Origin: JAHEKD01 sp965215945
Lineage (GTDB): Bacteria; Pseudomonadota; Gammaproteobacteria; Arenicellales; JAHEKD01
Direction: 5' to 3'
DNA length: 64,000 nucleotides
Assembly (NCBI GenBank): GCA_965215945.1
Contig: CBDCFC010000026.1
Coordinates: forward strand, 92,113-156,112
Below, piece after piece: positions 55,236 through 63,673 of this stretch. The notes under the pieces were generated by a model. That model ran no database searches, was not told the DNA's origin, and was given only the letters and a program-made list of their open reading frames with translations. Made by a program: the position numbers and the translations under genes. How positions within the stretch are numbered: the stretch's first letter is position 1; each line of letters opens with the position of its first letter.

Positions 55236-55318
55236 CTATGTGTTATCGACAAAACAACATGATTGTAAACGCTTCTAAGGCTGATATCTCAGGTAAAATG
55301 GCGATTTGAGTGATCACA

Positions 55319-55759
55319 ATGACTGAGCAACGTCGAGCATTCTGGGAAACAAAAACTCTTGAACAAATGAACGATCAAGAGTGGGAATCCTTATGTGATG
55401 GTTGCGGCAAATGTTGTCGAGTCCGGTTACAAGATGACCAAACTGATGAAATTCATATTACGGCCGTTACCTGCAAATTATTGGACACTGAAAGTTGTCG
55501 TTGCCGCGACTATAAAAACCGAAAAAAAATTGTCCCTACATGCCTGGTTTTAAGGCCGCTCACAAACCACCTGCTTGGTCTATTACCAATTACCTGCGCT
55601 CATCGGCTTTTGGCCGAAGGCGATCAACTACCTGACTGGCATCCGCTTATTTCTGGCACCCCAGATTCTGTCCTCCAAGCCGGAGTCAGTGTTTCCGGGA
55701 AAGTTATTTCGGAACAATATATCCATCCTGATGACATTGAAAATCACATTATTGATTAA
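55319..55759 (+). CDS. YcgN-family (UPF0260) cysteine-cluster protein
   Basis: 146 residues from ATG 55319; a GTG 9 bp upstream is possible. Has CDGCGKCCRV, CKLLDTESCRCRDY, CLVLRP and CAHRL, the metal-binding cysteine pattern of the YkgJ/YcgN group, and FWETKTLEQMNDQEWESLCDGC as in YcgN. Function unknown, probably an Fe-S or zinc protein. It precedes the ClpP-like gene by 23 bp. Confidence 0.9.
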   Translation: MTEQRRAFWETKTLEQMNDQEWESLCDGCGKCCRVRLQDDQTDEIHITAVTCKLLDTESCRCRDYKNRKKIVPTCLVLRPLTNHLLGLLPITCAHRLLAEGDQLPDWHPLISGTPDSVLQAGVSVSGKVISEQYIHPDDIENHIID

Positions 55760-55782
55760 AGGAACTTCTGATTAAATCCATA

Positions 55783-56655
55783 ATGAACTACATACGTGAT
55801 CATTGGCAAGGCTTGCAACCACTCAAACAATCATTCTGGATTAACCTGGTCTTAGGACTGATTATTATTTATTCCATTGAATATTTACTACTGCTATTTT
55901 TAAAGACCAACGTGAGCCTATATATTCCTATCGCCATTACTTATTTTGCAATATTCCATATTGTTATTTTTGTTTGGCAGGCGTTGGGAACCTTACGTGC
56001 TTGCGATCGAAATATCAGTCAATATATCTCGTCAGGATGGACACGGACAGCCCAACTCGCTGTCCTGATCAGTTTCGCTGCTGTTCTGATTTGGGGCTTA
56101 ACACTTGGTCAATCTATTCAACGATTAAAAATTGAAGAGCAAGAAAGATTCAATGAACAAAATTCACCGGCAACATACAGATTAACTATCGATGACCAAA
56201 TCCTCTCAATCGATGGCTTATTGGATCAAGGTATCACTCGGGAAGTTAAAAAATTATTGGAAGAAAACAAGATAACATCCTTTCTATTCAACAGTACCGG
56301 TGGAAATATTTATGAAGCACGCGGCTTGGCAAAACTCATCCAGGATAATGAATATTTAACCCATGTTAATGAAGCCTGTTATTCAGCTTGCACAACTGCA
56401 TTTATTGCAGGCAAACAAAGAACCATCAGCAAGAATGCAAAACTTGGCTTTCACCAGTACAAACTTGATACCAATAAATTACTGCATAACAGTGTCGATA
56501 CAGAACTTGAACAGAACAAGGATCTCGAATACTTTTTACAAAAAAATATTGACAAGGATTTTTTGCAAAAGGCCTTCTCCACACCAAGTGATAAAATGTG
56601 GTTTCCAACACAACAAGAATTAATCAAAACAGGCGTTATCCATAAAGTTATATAG
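55783..56655 (+). CDS. Membrane-anchored ClpP/SppA-like serine protease
   Basis: 290 residues. Three hydrophobic helices (about 20-40, 47-67, 93-110) precede a soluble ClpP-crotonase-type domain: FLFNSTGGNIYEARGLAKLI (oxyanion loop), ACYSACTTAFIAG with Ser in the position of the ClpP nucleophile, and KLGFHQYK with the His. This is like 'COG3904' periplasmic proteases. Substrate unknown. Transcribed with the YcgN gene. Confidence 0.75.
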   Translation: MNYIRDHWQGLQPLKQSFWINLVLGLIIIYSIEYLLLLFLKTNVSLYIPIAITYFAIFHIVIFVWQALGTLRACDRNISQYISSGWTRTAQLAVLISFAAVLIWGLTLGQSIQRLKIEEQERFNEQNSPATYRLTIDDQILSIDGLLDQGITREVKKLLEENKITSFLFNSTGGNIYEARGLAKLIQDNEYLTHVNEACYSACTTAFIAGKQRTISKNAKLGFHQYKLDTNKLLHNSVDTELEQNKDLEYFLQKNIDKDFLQKAFSTPSDKMWFPTQQELIKTGVIHKVI

Positions 56656-56751
56656 AAAATTTTAGAAAATGTGAAATACTTAACAGAAAACTTAATAGAT
56701 AAAGACTAAATTAGTTCTTGAGTAAAAACTCCTCTTTAACTCTGTGTGAAC

Positions 56752-56780
56752 TACCCCGCTTCGGCGGGGTATTGTCTTTA
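56752..56780 (+). terminator. Hairpin after the ClpP-like gene
   Basis: TACCCCGC TTCG GCGGGGTA with a UUCG tetraloop, then TTGTCTTT. The 335-bp gap 56656-56990 otherwise holds no gene. Confidence 0.65.
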
Positions 56781-56990
56781 TAAAAAGTATAGTAAAGATA
56801 CTTAAAGCATGCGCTGCTATCATCGTGTCATCGTTGCCGATTGCATCATCCCTCTCTAGCTAATAGCAAAGCCATTGAAATTAATACACCCTGCCCGCAG
56901 ATTTAAAACGTTATAATTTTGCTCCGTATTCTTGCATAATGGTTAAACAAGAAACTGCTGTAGCGTATATCCAAAGTGAGGAAAAAACAC

Positions 56991-57743
56991 ATGGCAAAAG
57001 GTGAGCAGCAATTAGCTCTGCGGGAATTACTACGCTCATCCGAGTTATTCTCACACCTTACGGATGAAGCATTCGAACCAATTCTTCGACAAGCACATCG
57101 AATTCGGTGTGAGAAAAATAAATTCATCAAAGTATATTGCGAAGAATCCGAATATTGTCACATTATTGAACAAGGTGAAATAATGCTTTCTCGTGTTACT
57201 AACGATGGTGATAATTATGTCATTGATGTGATCGATAGGGGCTGTATTTTTGGCATCACCACCATACTGGAAGACAGTCCACATTCACAAATTTTAGCAA
57301 AAACGATTAAAGCCACGACTATTTGGCGTATATCACTCAAAATTCTACGTAATCTAATGAAGCAAGAACATTATTTCACCGAAAACCTATTACAGATGGA
57401 AATACATACCCGTCTACTCCAGGACCTTGAAATAGAACATCGAACCATACTAAACGCACCGCAACGCATAGCCTGTTTCTTGCTCGTTCACTGCCCTGCT
57501 GTTGTTCAATCTCCTGCCACTGTTACTATTCCATATAGTAAAAAACTAATTGCTGCGAAACTGGGCATTCGACAAGAAACATTTTCACGAGCATTGCAAA
57601 TCATCAAACACGTTACCGGAACTGAAATAACTGGTTCTAAATTAATAGTTAAAGACATCAATAAACTCAAGTCATACGTCTGCCATAACTGTTCTCTTCA
57701 ATACCCTTGTCAACACAACCATGACGGGGCACGAATTTACTAG
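56991..57743 (+). CDS. Crp/Fnr family transcription regulator
   Basis: 250 residues from ATG 56991 (after GTGAGGAAA). The cNMP-binding fold covers residues 15-130 and the helix-turn-helix lies at about 185-215 with LIAAKLGIRQETFSRALQIIK; the ExxSR pattern (ETFSR) is that of FNR/DNR proteins that read TTGAT half-sites. It lacks the FNR-type N-terminal cysteine quartet but has a C-terminal CHNCSLQYPCQHNH cluster that could bind metal. It sits beside genes with TTGAC/T palindromes, so it is a good candidate for their regulator. Confidence 0.85.
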   Translation: MAKGEQQLALRELLRSSELFSHLTDEAFEPILRQAHRIRCEKNKFIKVYCEESEYCHIIEQGEIMLSRVTNDGDNYVIDVIDRGCIFGITTILEDSPHSQILAKTIKATTIWRISLKILRNLMKQEHYFTENLLQMEIHTRLLQDLEIEHRTILNAPQRIACFLLVHCPAVVQSPATVTIPYSKKLIAAKLGIRQETFSRALQIIKHVTGTEITGSKLIVKDINKLKSYVCHNCSLQYPCQHNHDGARIY

Positions 57744-57879
57744 CACCGTAAACGAGGCTACAACATCACTTGATTTATACTAACTAAAAAGAGATATTTA
57801 ACTTTTAGCGCTATAACCCGCACTGTTTTATTTGTTAGTTCAGTCAACCCTGATAGCATAAACCAAACAAATACATTGA

Positions 57880-58317
57880 TTATATTGTTTCAATTGGAAT
57901 TGATTTTGGCATGGGTTCGCTGCTTTTTTGTTTTGGTAAAACAATTGATAAAATCCCATCGCCAAGTTTTGCTTTGTACTCCTGTTTGGTATCCACATTA
58001 TCGGGCAACGGAAAAGAACGATAAAATGAACCGTAGCTTGATTCATTAACGAGTATATTTTCCGCTTTTTCAGTGAATTCCTGCTTGCGCTCACCTTTTA
58101 AGATCAAATAGTGACTATCAATATGAAGTTCTATCTCCTCTTTTTTCAATCCAGGCAACTCAACTTGAATATTATAAGAGTCTTTATTTTCAAAAATATT
58201 CAGAACTGGTATAAAAGCCTGATTTATCTCAAACTCTTTCGGTGAGGAAAATGGTTCCAAAAAACCATGTCGTGAACTGTATTGAGGTTGAAGTTTGCCT
58301 CTATGGACTAAAGTCAT
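57880..58317 (-). CDS. Hsp20 small heat-shock protein
   Basis: 145 residues. The alpha-crystallin domain spans about 38-135: FIPVLNIFENKDSYNIQVELPGLKKEEIELHI, LILKGERK and the typical GSFYRSFPLP and LGDGILSIVLPKQ. The C-terminal IxI-type motif reads SIPIETI. An ATP-independent holdase. It shares a 200-bp divergent promoter region with ppk2, including an FNR-like palindrome 67-80 bp before its start. Confidence 0.92.
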   Translation of the reverse strand: MTLVHRGKLQPQYSSRHGFLEPFSSPKEFEINQAFIPVLNIFENKDSYNIQVELPGLKKEEIELHIDSHYLILKGERKQEFTEKAENILVNESSYGSFYRSFPLPDNVDTKQEYKAKLGDGILSIVLPKQKSSEPMPKSIPIETI

Positions 58318-58383
58318 AATCAGCCTCTTAGATCATTGGCTAATGGAAGTTAAATATCTTAATCAAAAGCGATAAATTTCGTA

Positions 58384-58397
58384 TTGACATTAGTCAA
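58384..58397. promoter_or_regulatory. FNR/DNR-like palindrome between hsp20 and ppk2
   Basis: TTGAC ATTA GTCAA, extended perfectly to ATTGACATTAGTCAAT (58383-58398). Centre at 58390.5. A minus-strand -10-like GATATT at 58358-58353 lies at the distance expected for a class II (-41.5) site of the Hsp20 gene. Confidence 0.7.
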
Positions 58398-58520
58398 TTA
58401 ACTCGATGTTTCATCGCCATTGGGTTTACGGGTGCATTTTGGTTCGTGCGCTTACAGTTGTAATCTCATTACCACTCGGATACCCTGTTAGTCATCATTT
58501 CAACTAGGAGGTTGGTTATA

Positions 58521-59387
58521 TTGCAAAAAATATCACTTGGGGAGAAAGTACCAAAGGAAATTCAACATCTCGTTTCTAGGGCAAAAAAGAAAGAAATCGT
58601 TGGACCTGACTATCCCTACGCAAAAAAGATGAAGCGTAAACAATACGAGTCTGAAAAACAAATTTTACAGATCGAACTTCTTAAACTTCAAAAGTGGGTG
58701 AAAGAATCAGGTGAAAAATTGGTATTAATTTTTGAAGGTCGAGACGCCGCTGGCAAGGGTGGCACTATAAAACGATTCATGGAACATATTAACCCGCGTG
58801 GAGCAAAAGTTGTGGCACTGAGCGTTCCAACCGAAACTGAGCGGGGACAATGGTATTTTCAGCGTTATGTTCAACGCTTACCCACAGAAGGAGAAATCTT
58901 ATTATTTGATCGATCCTGGTATAACCGGGCCGTGATTGAACCTGTGATGGGGTTTTGTAATAACACCCAATACCAGCAATTTCTTGATCAGGTCCCGGAC
59001 TTTGAGCGCACCTTAGTTGAAAGTGGGATCATATTGTACAAATTCTGGTTTTCGGTCAGCAGAGAGGAACAATATCGTCGATTTAAATCACGTGAAAGTG
59101 ATCCATTAAAACAGTGGAAATTGAGTCCTGTTGATCGCGAAGTGTTGGGAAAGTGGGATGAAGTGACTGCTGCCAGGGAAGAAATGTTCAACCGTACTCA
59201 CACTAGTTTTGCGCCGTGGACGGTGATTCGATCTGACGATAAAAAGCGAGCCAGGCTTAACTGTATTCGATATGTTCTGCATAATTTACCGTATCCTCAT
59301 AAAAACAATGAAGTCGCTGTTTCACCGGACCCCAAAATCTTAGGCACTCCCACAGAAATTTATAAAAATGTTAATCATCAGTCTTGA
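58521..59387 (+). CDS. Polyphosphate kinase 2 (PPK2), first copy
   Basis: Transfers phosphate between polyphosphate and nucleotides. 288 residues from TTG 58521, chosen because AGGAGG lies 9 bp upstream; an earlier in-frame TTG at 58512 is too close to that site. Walker A FEGRDAAGKGGTIK, FDRSWYNRAVIEP lid, and the W-x-V-I-RSDDKKRARLNCIRY C-terminal motif are typical of short single-domain PPK2. Likely makes GTP/ATP from polyP or the reverse. Confidence 0.93.
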   Translation: MQKISLGEKVPKEIQHLVSRAKKKEIVGPDYPYAKKMKRKQYESEKQILQIELLKLQKWVKESGEKLVLIFEGRDAAGKGGTIKRFMEHINPRGAKVVALSVPTETERGQWYFQRYVQRLPTEGEILLFDRSWYNRAVIEPVMGFCNNTQYQQFLDQVPDFERTLVESGIILYKFWFSVSREEQYRRFKSRESDPLKQWKLSPVDREVLGKWDEVTAAREEMFNRTHTSFAPWTVIRSDDKKRARLNCIRYVLHNLPYPHKNNEVAVSPDPKILGTPTEIYKNVNHQS

Positions 59388-59574
59388 ATGGAGAATTGAA
59401 AGTGTAGCCAAACGACCGCGGCAAAGGATGAGCACAGTTTATCTAATTGAGTCAATCGACTCGCCAATTGCGAAGTGAAAAAGCATATAGAAAGAATTGA
59501 TGGATTTCACACCCAAGACTCTCCTAAATATAAGCCCCAGATAAATTAACCTTGACATAAAGCCTCAAGTTGTA

Positions 59575-59588
59575 TTGATCAATGTCAA
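59575..59588. promoter_or_regulatory. FNR/DNR-like palindrome upstream of the second ppk2
   Basis: TTGAT CAAT GTCAA, extended ATTGATCAATGTCAAT at 59574-59589. Its centre is 80 bp before the ATG at 59661. Same spacing and almost the same halves as the site at 58384. Confidence 0.7.
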
Positions 59589-59660
59589 TGTTTTAAACTT
59601 AAATTTCGGATACTAGTTCAATAACAACCAAGTTTGGAGGCATTAACACTAGCAATTACC

Positions 59661-60530
59661 ATGACTTTTTACATCGATTTAAAGAAACTGCCGGCGGACT
59701 ATAAAACCAATGAACAATTCCGCAAAAAAATACACAGCTTCAGTGCAAAACGCTACATTGAAAAAGTGGAATTAATGCCCTATCAGGCTGAGTTAATCAA
59801 GTTGCAGGAGCATCTTGAAAAATATAAGAGAAAAATGATTATTCTGTTTGACGGACGTGATGCATCAGGCAAAGGAGGCACAATAAGAAGAATTACAAGG
59901 TATATGAACGAAAAGCATTATCGAATTGTAGCACTCGGCAAGCCTTCAGATTTCCAGAAAACCGAATTACACATGAAACGCTATATCGAACAGTTTCCGC
60001 ACGCCGGCGAAGTTATTTTGTTTGACCGTTCCTGGTACAACCGCGCTATGGTAGAACCCGTTTTTGGATTTTGTACACATTCACAATATCTTAAATTTCT
60101 GAATCAGGTAAACAGTTATGAGAAAAACTTCCTTCAAGACGGTAAAACCGTATTATTGAAATTTTATTTCTCAGTGTCAAAAGAGGAACAAAAAAAACGG
60201 TTTGAACGACGCAAGAATGACCCTTTACGCCAATGGAAACTAAGTGAAGTGGATTTACAAGCTCAGGAGCTTTGGGATGAGTTCACTGAAAAAAAATACA
60301 AGATGTTACTAAAAACTCATACCAAGCATGCACCATGGTATATCATCCGCTCCGATGACAAACATCAAGCACGCAGACAAACGATCAAGCTTATTTTAAA
60401 TTCAATTCGTTACCGATATCGTAACAAAAAACTTAATTTCAAAATTGACCCCAAAACTGTTATTCCTGCTGAAAAAGAAATCAAGCTCATGAAAAAGGAC
60501 CGTAAAAAGTATGGTAAATTTATTCGATAA
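59661..60530 (+). CDS. Polyphosphate kinase 2 (PPK2), second copy
   Basis: 289 residues from ATG 59661. A GGAGG lies 20 bp before this ATG, with no closer usual start in frame, so the start is slightly uncertain. Walker A FDGRDASGKGGTIRR, FDRSWYNRAMVEP, and APWYIIRSDDKHQARRQ. About half identical by eye to the first copy and clearly older than a recent duplication. The C-terminus is basic (KKDRKKYGKF). The two copies may use different nucleotides. Confidence 0.92.
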   Translation: MTFYIDLKKLPADYKTNEQFRKKIHSFSAKRYIEKVELMPYQAELIKLQEHLEKYKRKMIILFDGRDASGKGGTIRRITRYMNEKHYRIVALGKPSDFQKTELHMKRYIEQFPHAGEVILFDRSWYNRAMVEPVFGFCTHSQYLKFLNQVNSYEKNFLQDGKTVLLKFYFSVSKEEQKKRFERRKNDPLRQWKLSEVDLQAQELWDEFTEKKYKMLLKTHTKHAPWYIIRSDDKHQARRQTIKLILNSIRYRYRNKKLNFKIDPKTVIPAEKEIKLMKKDRKKYGKFIR

Positions 60531-60619
60531 AATAAATTCAGTAACTTTTTTCAGATCAACGCTGATAGGGGTTGCTGTTGTAACCTTATTTTTAAATTCC
60601 AACGAAAGAGGATAAGATA

Positions 60620-61147
60620 ATGAAATCAACACTGGCTTTGTCAAAAAAAGAAAAACGTCTGTGTGAACAATTGAGTCTAACTGATCTAACACCTCACAAT
60701 CGTCGCGCACAGGCCTTAATTTTGGTTGTCGATCAAGGTTTGACTCATTCAAAAGCGGGAGAACTCACGGGTTTAACGGTCGGACAGGTTCGATACTGCT
60801 TGCATCGATTCCGAACGCTGAGAATGAAAATGTTCCCATCACAGCTGAAAGTCCATCCTGAAACCACCGTTTCACAGTCAAGCTCAACTGATATTGATGT
60901 CTCAGCACCTGATTCCACAGCGGCTCAAAAAACACCTAAAAAAGTAAAAACCAGCACAAAAAAGACAAACAAAACAAACAAAAAAGACAAAGCAAAAAAG
61001 GGTAAAAATAGGCCCAAGAAAGACAAATCTCAAAAGTCAGAGAAGAAAAACAATAAACCTAAGAAAAAAGATAAATCTAAAAAGAAAAAAGACAAAACCA
61101 AAAAGAATAAATCTAAAAAGAACAAGTCAAAAAAGAGTAAAAAATAA
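60620..61147 (+). CDS. HTH protein with long lysine-rich tail
   Basis: 175 residues. Residues 1-70 form a homeodomain-like helix-turn-helix (LTDLTPHNRRAQALILVVDQGLTHSKAGELTGLTVGQVRYCLHRF), as in IS630-type/LuxR-like DNA readers. Residues 110-175 are almost only Lys with Asn, Ser, Thr and Asp (KKDKSKKKKDKTKKNKSK). The tail resembles H1-like proteins, which bind DNA and polyphosphate. It is right after two PPK2 genes on the same strand; an AAAGAGGATAAG site precedes the ATG. Confidence 0.8.
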   Translation: MKSTLALSKKEKRLCEQLSLTDLTPHNRRAQALILVVDQGLTHSKAGELTGLTVGQVRYCLHRFRTLRMKMFPSQLKVHPETTVSQSSSTDIDVSAPDSTAAQKTPKKVKTSTKKTNKTNKKDKAKKGKNRPKKDKSQKSEKKNNKPKKKDKSKKKKDKTKKNKSKKNKSKKSKK

Positions 61148-61301
61148 GACTAATTAATCACAAACGCATAACGGCGCGACTATAAACGGAATATTGGGGC
61201 TACTAAATGAAACTATTGATAGTTCATAAGTTGACCTCGAGTCAATCCTAAATCGAATTTAAGAGGATTTCATCTATAACTTATTGTTTTTATTGTATTA
61301 A

Positions 61302-61377
61302 GTGGCAGGGACGGAATCGAACCGCCGACACGAGGATTTTCAGACGGTTAAATCCTATGCTCTACAATCAACCCCAA
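61302..61377 (-). other. tRNA-Phe-like 3' half, probable attachment site of an integrative element
   Basis: On the minus strand, 61346 to 61303 reads CTGAAAATCCTCGTGTCGGC and then GGTTCGATTCCGTCCCTGCC, the anticodon (GAA) to acceptor part of tRNA-Phe. Upstream the sequence holds TAGAGCA (61364-61358) and AGGATTT but with about 9 extra bases, and no 5' acceptor strand pairs with the 3' end. It is not a working tRNA. This is the expected distal att copy left when an element integrates in a tRNA 3' end; the intact tRNA should lie beyond 64000. Confidence 0.6.
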
Positions 61378-61457
61378 AGAATAACAATAATATTTTCAAT
61401 GGGTTATCAGAACAATCTGAATGTTGCTTGTTGCTATTACTTGAAGATTATTACTGG

Positions 61458-62270
61458 TTAGTGTCCCTTATTTGCCCCAAAAGCTTCTTGCAAGTTTTTA
61501 GTTACTTCCTTGATTGAATCAGAAACCAAATCAAGTTCAGCCATCACAAAATTCATCGTCTTATACTCATCGCTTAATGAGTATGATGATTCTCCGAATT
61601 TTTTTGAAATTTGAATGAGTGACTTACTTGAAATATCAGAATTAACAATTGGGAGTTTTCTCTTGTCTACTTTTACAAATATTTCGAAATATGGAAGCCC
61701 TAACATATAACCATTTATCCCATTAGTTTCACGACACTTCCGGGGAAGAATATTAGCTGAGTGGTAGATGCTAGTTCTTTTTGTGATATAAGCATCGATA
61801 TATTCAAATGCATTTTGTTTCTTAGAAAAGACATCTTGTATGATTTTCTGAAGATAGCAGTCTCCAAGCTTTATATTGGGCAGATATTTATTGTTTGATA
61901 GTTGAACTCGAAGAAGAACTGTTGCAAAAAACTTCCTTAGCAAGAATCGATTTAAATTCTCATACAATTTAAGCCGACCATTAGGATGATGACCTACAAC
62001 ATCAACAAATCCTTCATCATGGACAAAAAATTTTAGAGCATAGTCATCACAATCACTAAACATACCCTCACAGGTATCGCAAATAAACTTATTTGCGATT
62101 ACATCCTTTAAAAAATGTTCTTCACTCTCATCAGAATCAAACAAGGACACACTTTTTTTAGATGGAAAATTATGAACCCACAAGGACTTAGGAATAATAT
62201 GACTTTTAACAAATTTACTCACTTTTGATTTACACATTGGGCAAACTTTATATTGAGTCATTTTTGTCAC
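61458..62270 (-). CDS. HNH-like zinc-finger protein in integrative element
   Basis: 270 residues (possibly 267 from the second ATG). The N-terminal module CPMCKSKVSKFVKSHIIPKSLW plus FICDTCEGMFSDCDDYALKFF resembles an HNH/Zn-finger nuclease core: CxxC, a SHIIPK histidine, and a second CxxC. The other 200 residues match nothing I know. It is the last gene before the att-like site, a position where mobile elements carry cargo such as defence genes. Function not assigned. Confidence 0.6.
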   Translation of the reverse strand: MTKMTQYKVCPMCKSKVSKFVKSHIIPKSLWVHNFPSKKSVSLFDSDESEEHFLKDVIANKFICDTCEGMFSDCDDYALKFFVHDEGFVDVVGHHPNGRLKLYENLNRFLLRKFFATVLLRVQLSNNKYLPNIKLGDCYLQKIIQDVFSKKQNAFEYIDAYITKRTSIYHSANILPRKCRETNGINGYMLGLPYFEIFVKVDKRKLPIVNSDISSKSLIQISKKFGESSYSLSDEYKTMNFVMAELDLVSDSIKEVTKNLQEAFGANKGH

Positions 62271-62457
62271 CGCGGCGGTTATTACTTATTTGATAAAATA
62301 TTAACACACCGCGGCTGTAGTCAGTTTCTAAGCTTGATATTCAGCCTACTACATTTAAACTCAGGTTGAATTTTTGCCAATCAATACCCTTGAAAACTTT
62401 TCAGAAACTTACCTGTAGCTATTTTGAGCTAGGTACAGGTAAAGGTTAAGGAATTGG

Positions 62458-62949
62458 TTAAAGGTCAAGTCGCTTCACAATCCGCTTTATCTTGGAATAC
62501 CTTAGTGGATTAGGATATTCGATTTGTTGAAAATTCCTGGTAACAGTTTCAGTTTCGATTTCAAATAGCGATTGGTTAAAGTAGCTCATAGGTAAGCGGT
62601 CTAATCGTCCAGGCAGATATTCAAATAGCCGAATAAAGTCGATTGAAAAATTAGAACGCCTTGCTACCTTAAACTTTCCATTCTTGCCCTTTTTAATCAC
62701 TTTGGTGCAGTTGTACCATTTAGGCAACTCATAGCCAGAGTAATCAGGATGATTTAAGACTTTGAACCAAAGTTCAATTTTAGGTGCATTTCGAAACATC
62801 AATGCCGTTTTAAACATCATGAATGTCACCTGATACATACCATCAGGAATCAGACAATATTTATCATTCTCGATTGAAAATGTAGATGCATCTAGATAGT
62901 CTCGATGCGGTTTTAATGGTGATATACTTACAACGTTGGTAGCTTTCAT
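62458..62949 (-). CDS. Mobile-element protein of unknown function
   Basis: 163 residues. The centre (YCLIPDGMYQVTFMMFKTALMFRNAPKIELWFKVL) looks like a beta-rich fold and is followed by basic segments (KVIKKGKNGKFKVARRSN, YSKIKRIVKRLDL). Similar proteins occur next to excisionase-like genes in integrative elements of gammaproteobacteria. I cannot assign a function. The 187-bp gap to the HNH gene holds a CCTGTAGC...GGTACAGG-like inverted repeat. Confidence 0.6.
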   Translation of the reverse strand: MKATNVVSISPLKPHRDYLDASTFSIENDKYCLIPDGMYQVTFMMFKTALMFRNAPKIELWFKVLNHPDYSGYELPKWYNCTKVIKKGKNGKFKVARRSNFSIDFIRLFEYLPGRLDRLPMSYFNQSLFEIETETVTRNFQQIEYPNPLRYSKIKRIVKRLDL

Positions 62950-63012
62950 AATTTAAACCTCGTTTGAGTTATGAGGCTGGCGTGAACCAGCCCCAAGTTA
63001 CTGATATGGAAA

Positions 63013-63252
63013 TTAAGCGTCCTTCTTGGGCGCTTTTTCTTTGCAGGATTCACAATTCAGAATTAAGTCCATAAACGACTCCATTCTTTTTGAAAAGCTT
63101 TTACTGCGTCGAAATCTCTTTATTGGTATATCGTCTAACCAGTAGCGTTTAAATCGCGCATAACGCTCAATAGGGTCAGATGTTTTACGCACTTCCCATT
63201 TATCAATAATTGGCCAACCAAGCTGTTTCAATTGATAAATCCAGGCTGACAA
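63013..63252 (-). CDS. Helix-turn-helix mobile-element protein, N-terminus unclear
   Basis: 79 residues from TTG 63252. SAWIYQLKQLGWPIIDKWE is the winged-helix pattern common in phage and integrative-element proteins. The family-like reading extends upstream in the same frame (AITHRDFQNDSASYR) as far as a TAG at 63339-63337, but without any ATG, GTG or TTG. The ATG-led frame from 63367 is in another frame. A lost start or a frameshift is likely. Confidence 0.5.
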   Translation of the reverse strand: MSAWIYQLKQLGWPIIDKWEVRKTSDPIERYARFKRYWLDDIPIKRFRRSKSFSKRMESFMDLILNCESCKEKAPKKDA

Positions 63253-63364
63253 GCGATAACTAGCCGAATCATTCTGAAAGTCTCGATGAGTGATTGCTTT
63301 TGCCGAATTAATCGAAACAGGACACGAGAAGATAAACTACAACCTTTGGGAAACCTTGGGTATT

Positions 63365-63559
63365 TCATTTTGCACCCCCGGATTTCAGCCAGTCGACATA
63401 TTTTGGTAAATCAAGCAAAACACGGCGACCATTTTTTATAATCGCACCAGATTTAGATAATCCATTTTGCTCTCGATTGAATAAATGCCAGCGGATTGCC
63501 GCTTCAGTCAGAGCTGGGATTTCGCTTGCAGTTTGTTGAACTGTACAAATCTGAGTCAT
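63365..63559 (-). CDS. AlpA/excisionase-like small DNA-binding protein
   Basis: 64 residues with the pattern TVQQTASEIPALTEAAIRWHLFNREQ then NGLSKSGAIIKNGRRVLLDLPKYVDWL, as in short excisionase-type proteins next to integrases of tRNA-linked elements. Likely controls excision or replication of the element. Confidence 0.72.
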   Translation of the reverse strand: MTQICTVQQTASEIPALTEAAIRWHLFNREQNGLSKSGAIIKNGRRVLLDLPKYVDWLKSGGAK

Positions 63560-63673
63560 TTAATATTCCTCAATGAATTGAAATTCTGCTCAGTCATGCC
63601 AAACATTGAGAAATATTATGAAACCATGGAAAATTTATATAATGGGGATTAAATAATTATTTTATTTCCGATG

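Noticed and set aside
61302..61377. A complete tRNA-Phe gene
   Set aside because: About 9 extra bases split the anticodon stem, the D-arm is poor and no 5' acceptor strand pairs with the 3' end.
61302..61517. ORF starting MAGTESNRRHE
   Set aside because: This is the usual false ORF on the antisense of a tRNA 3' half.
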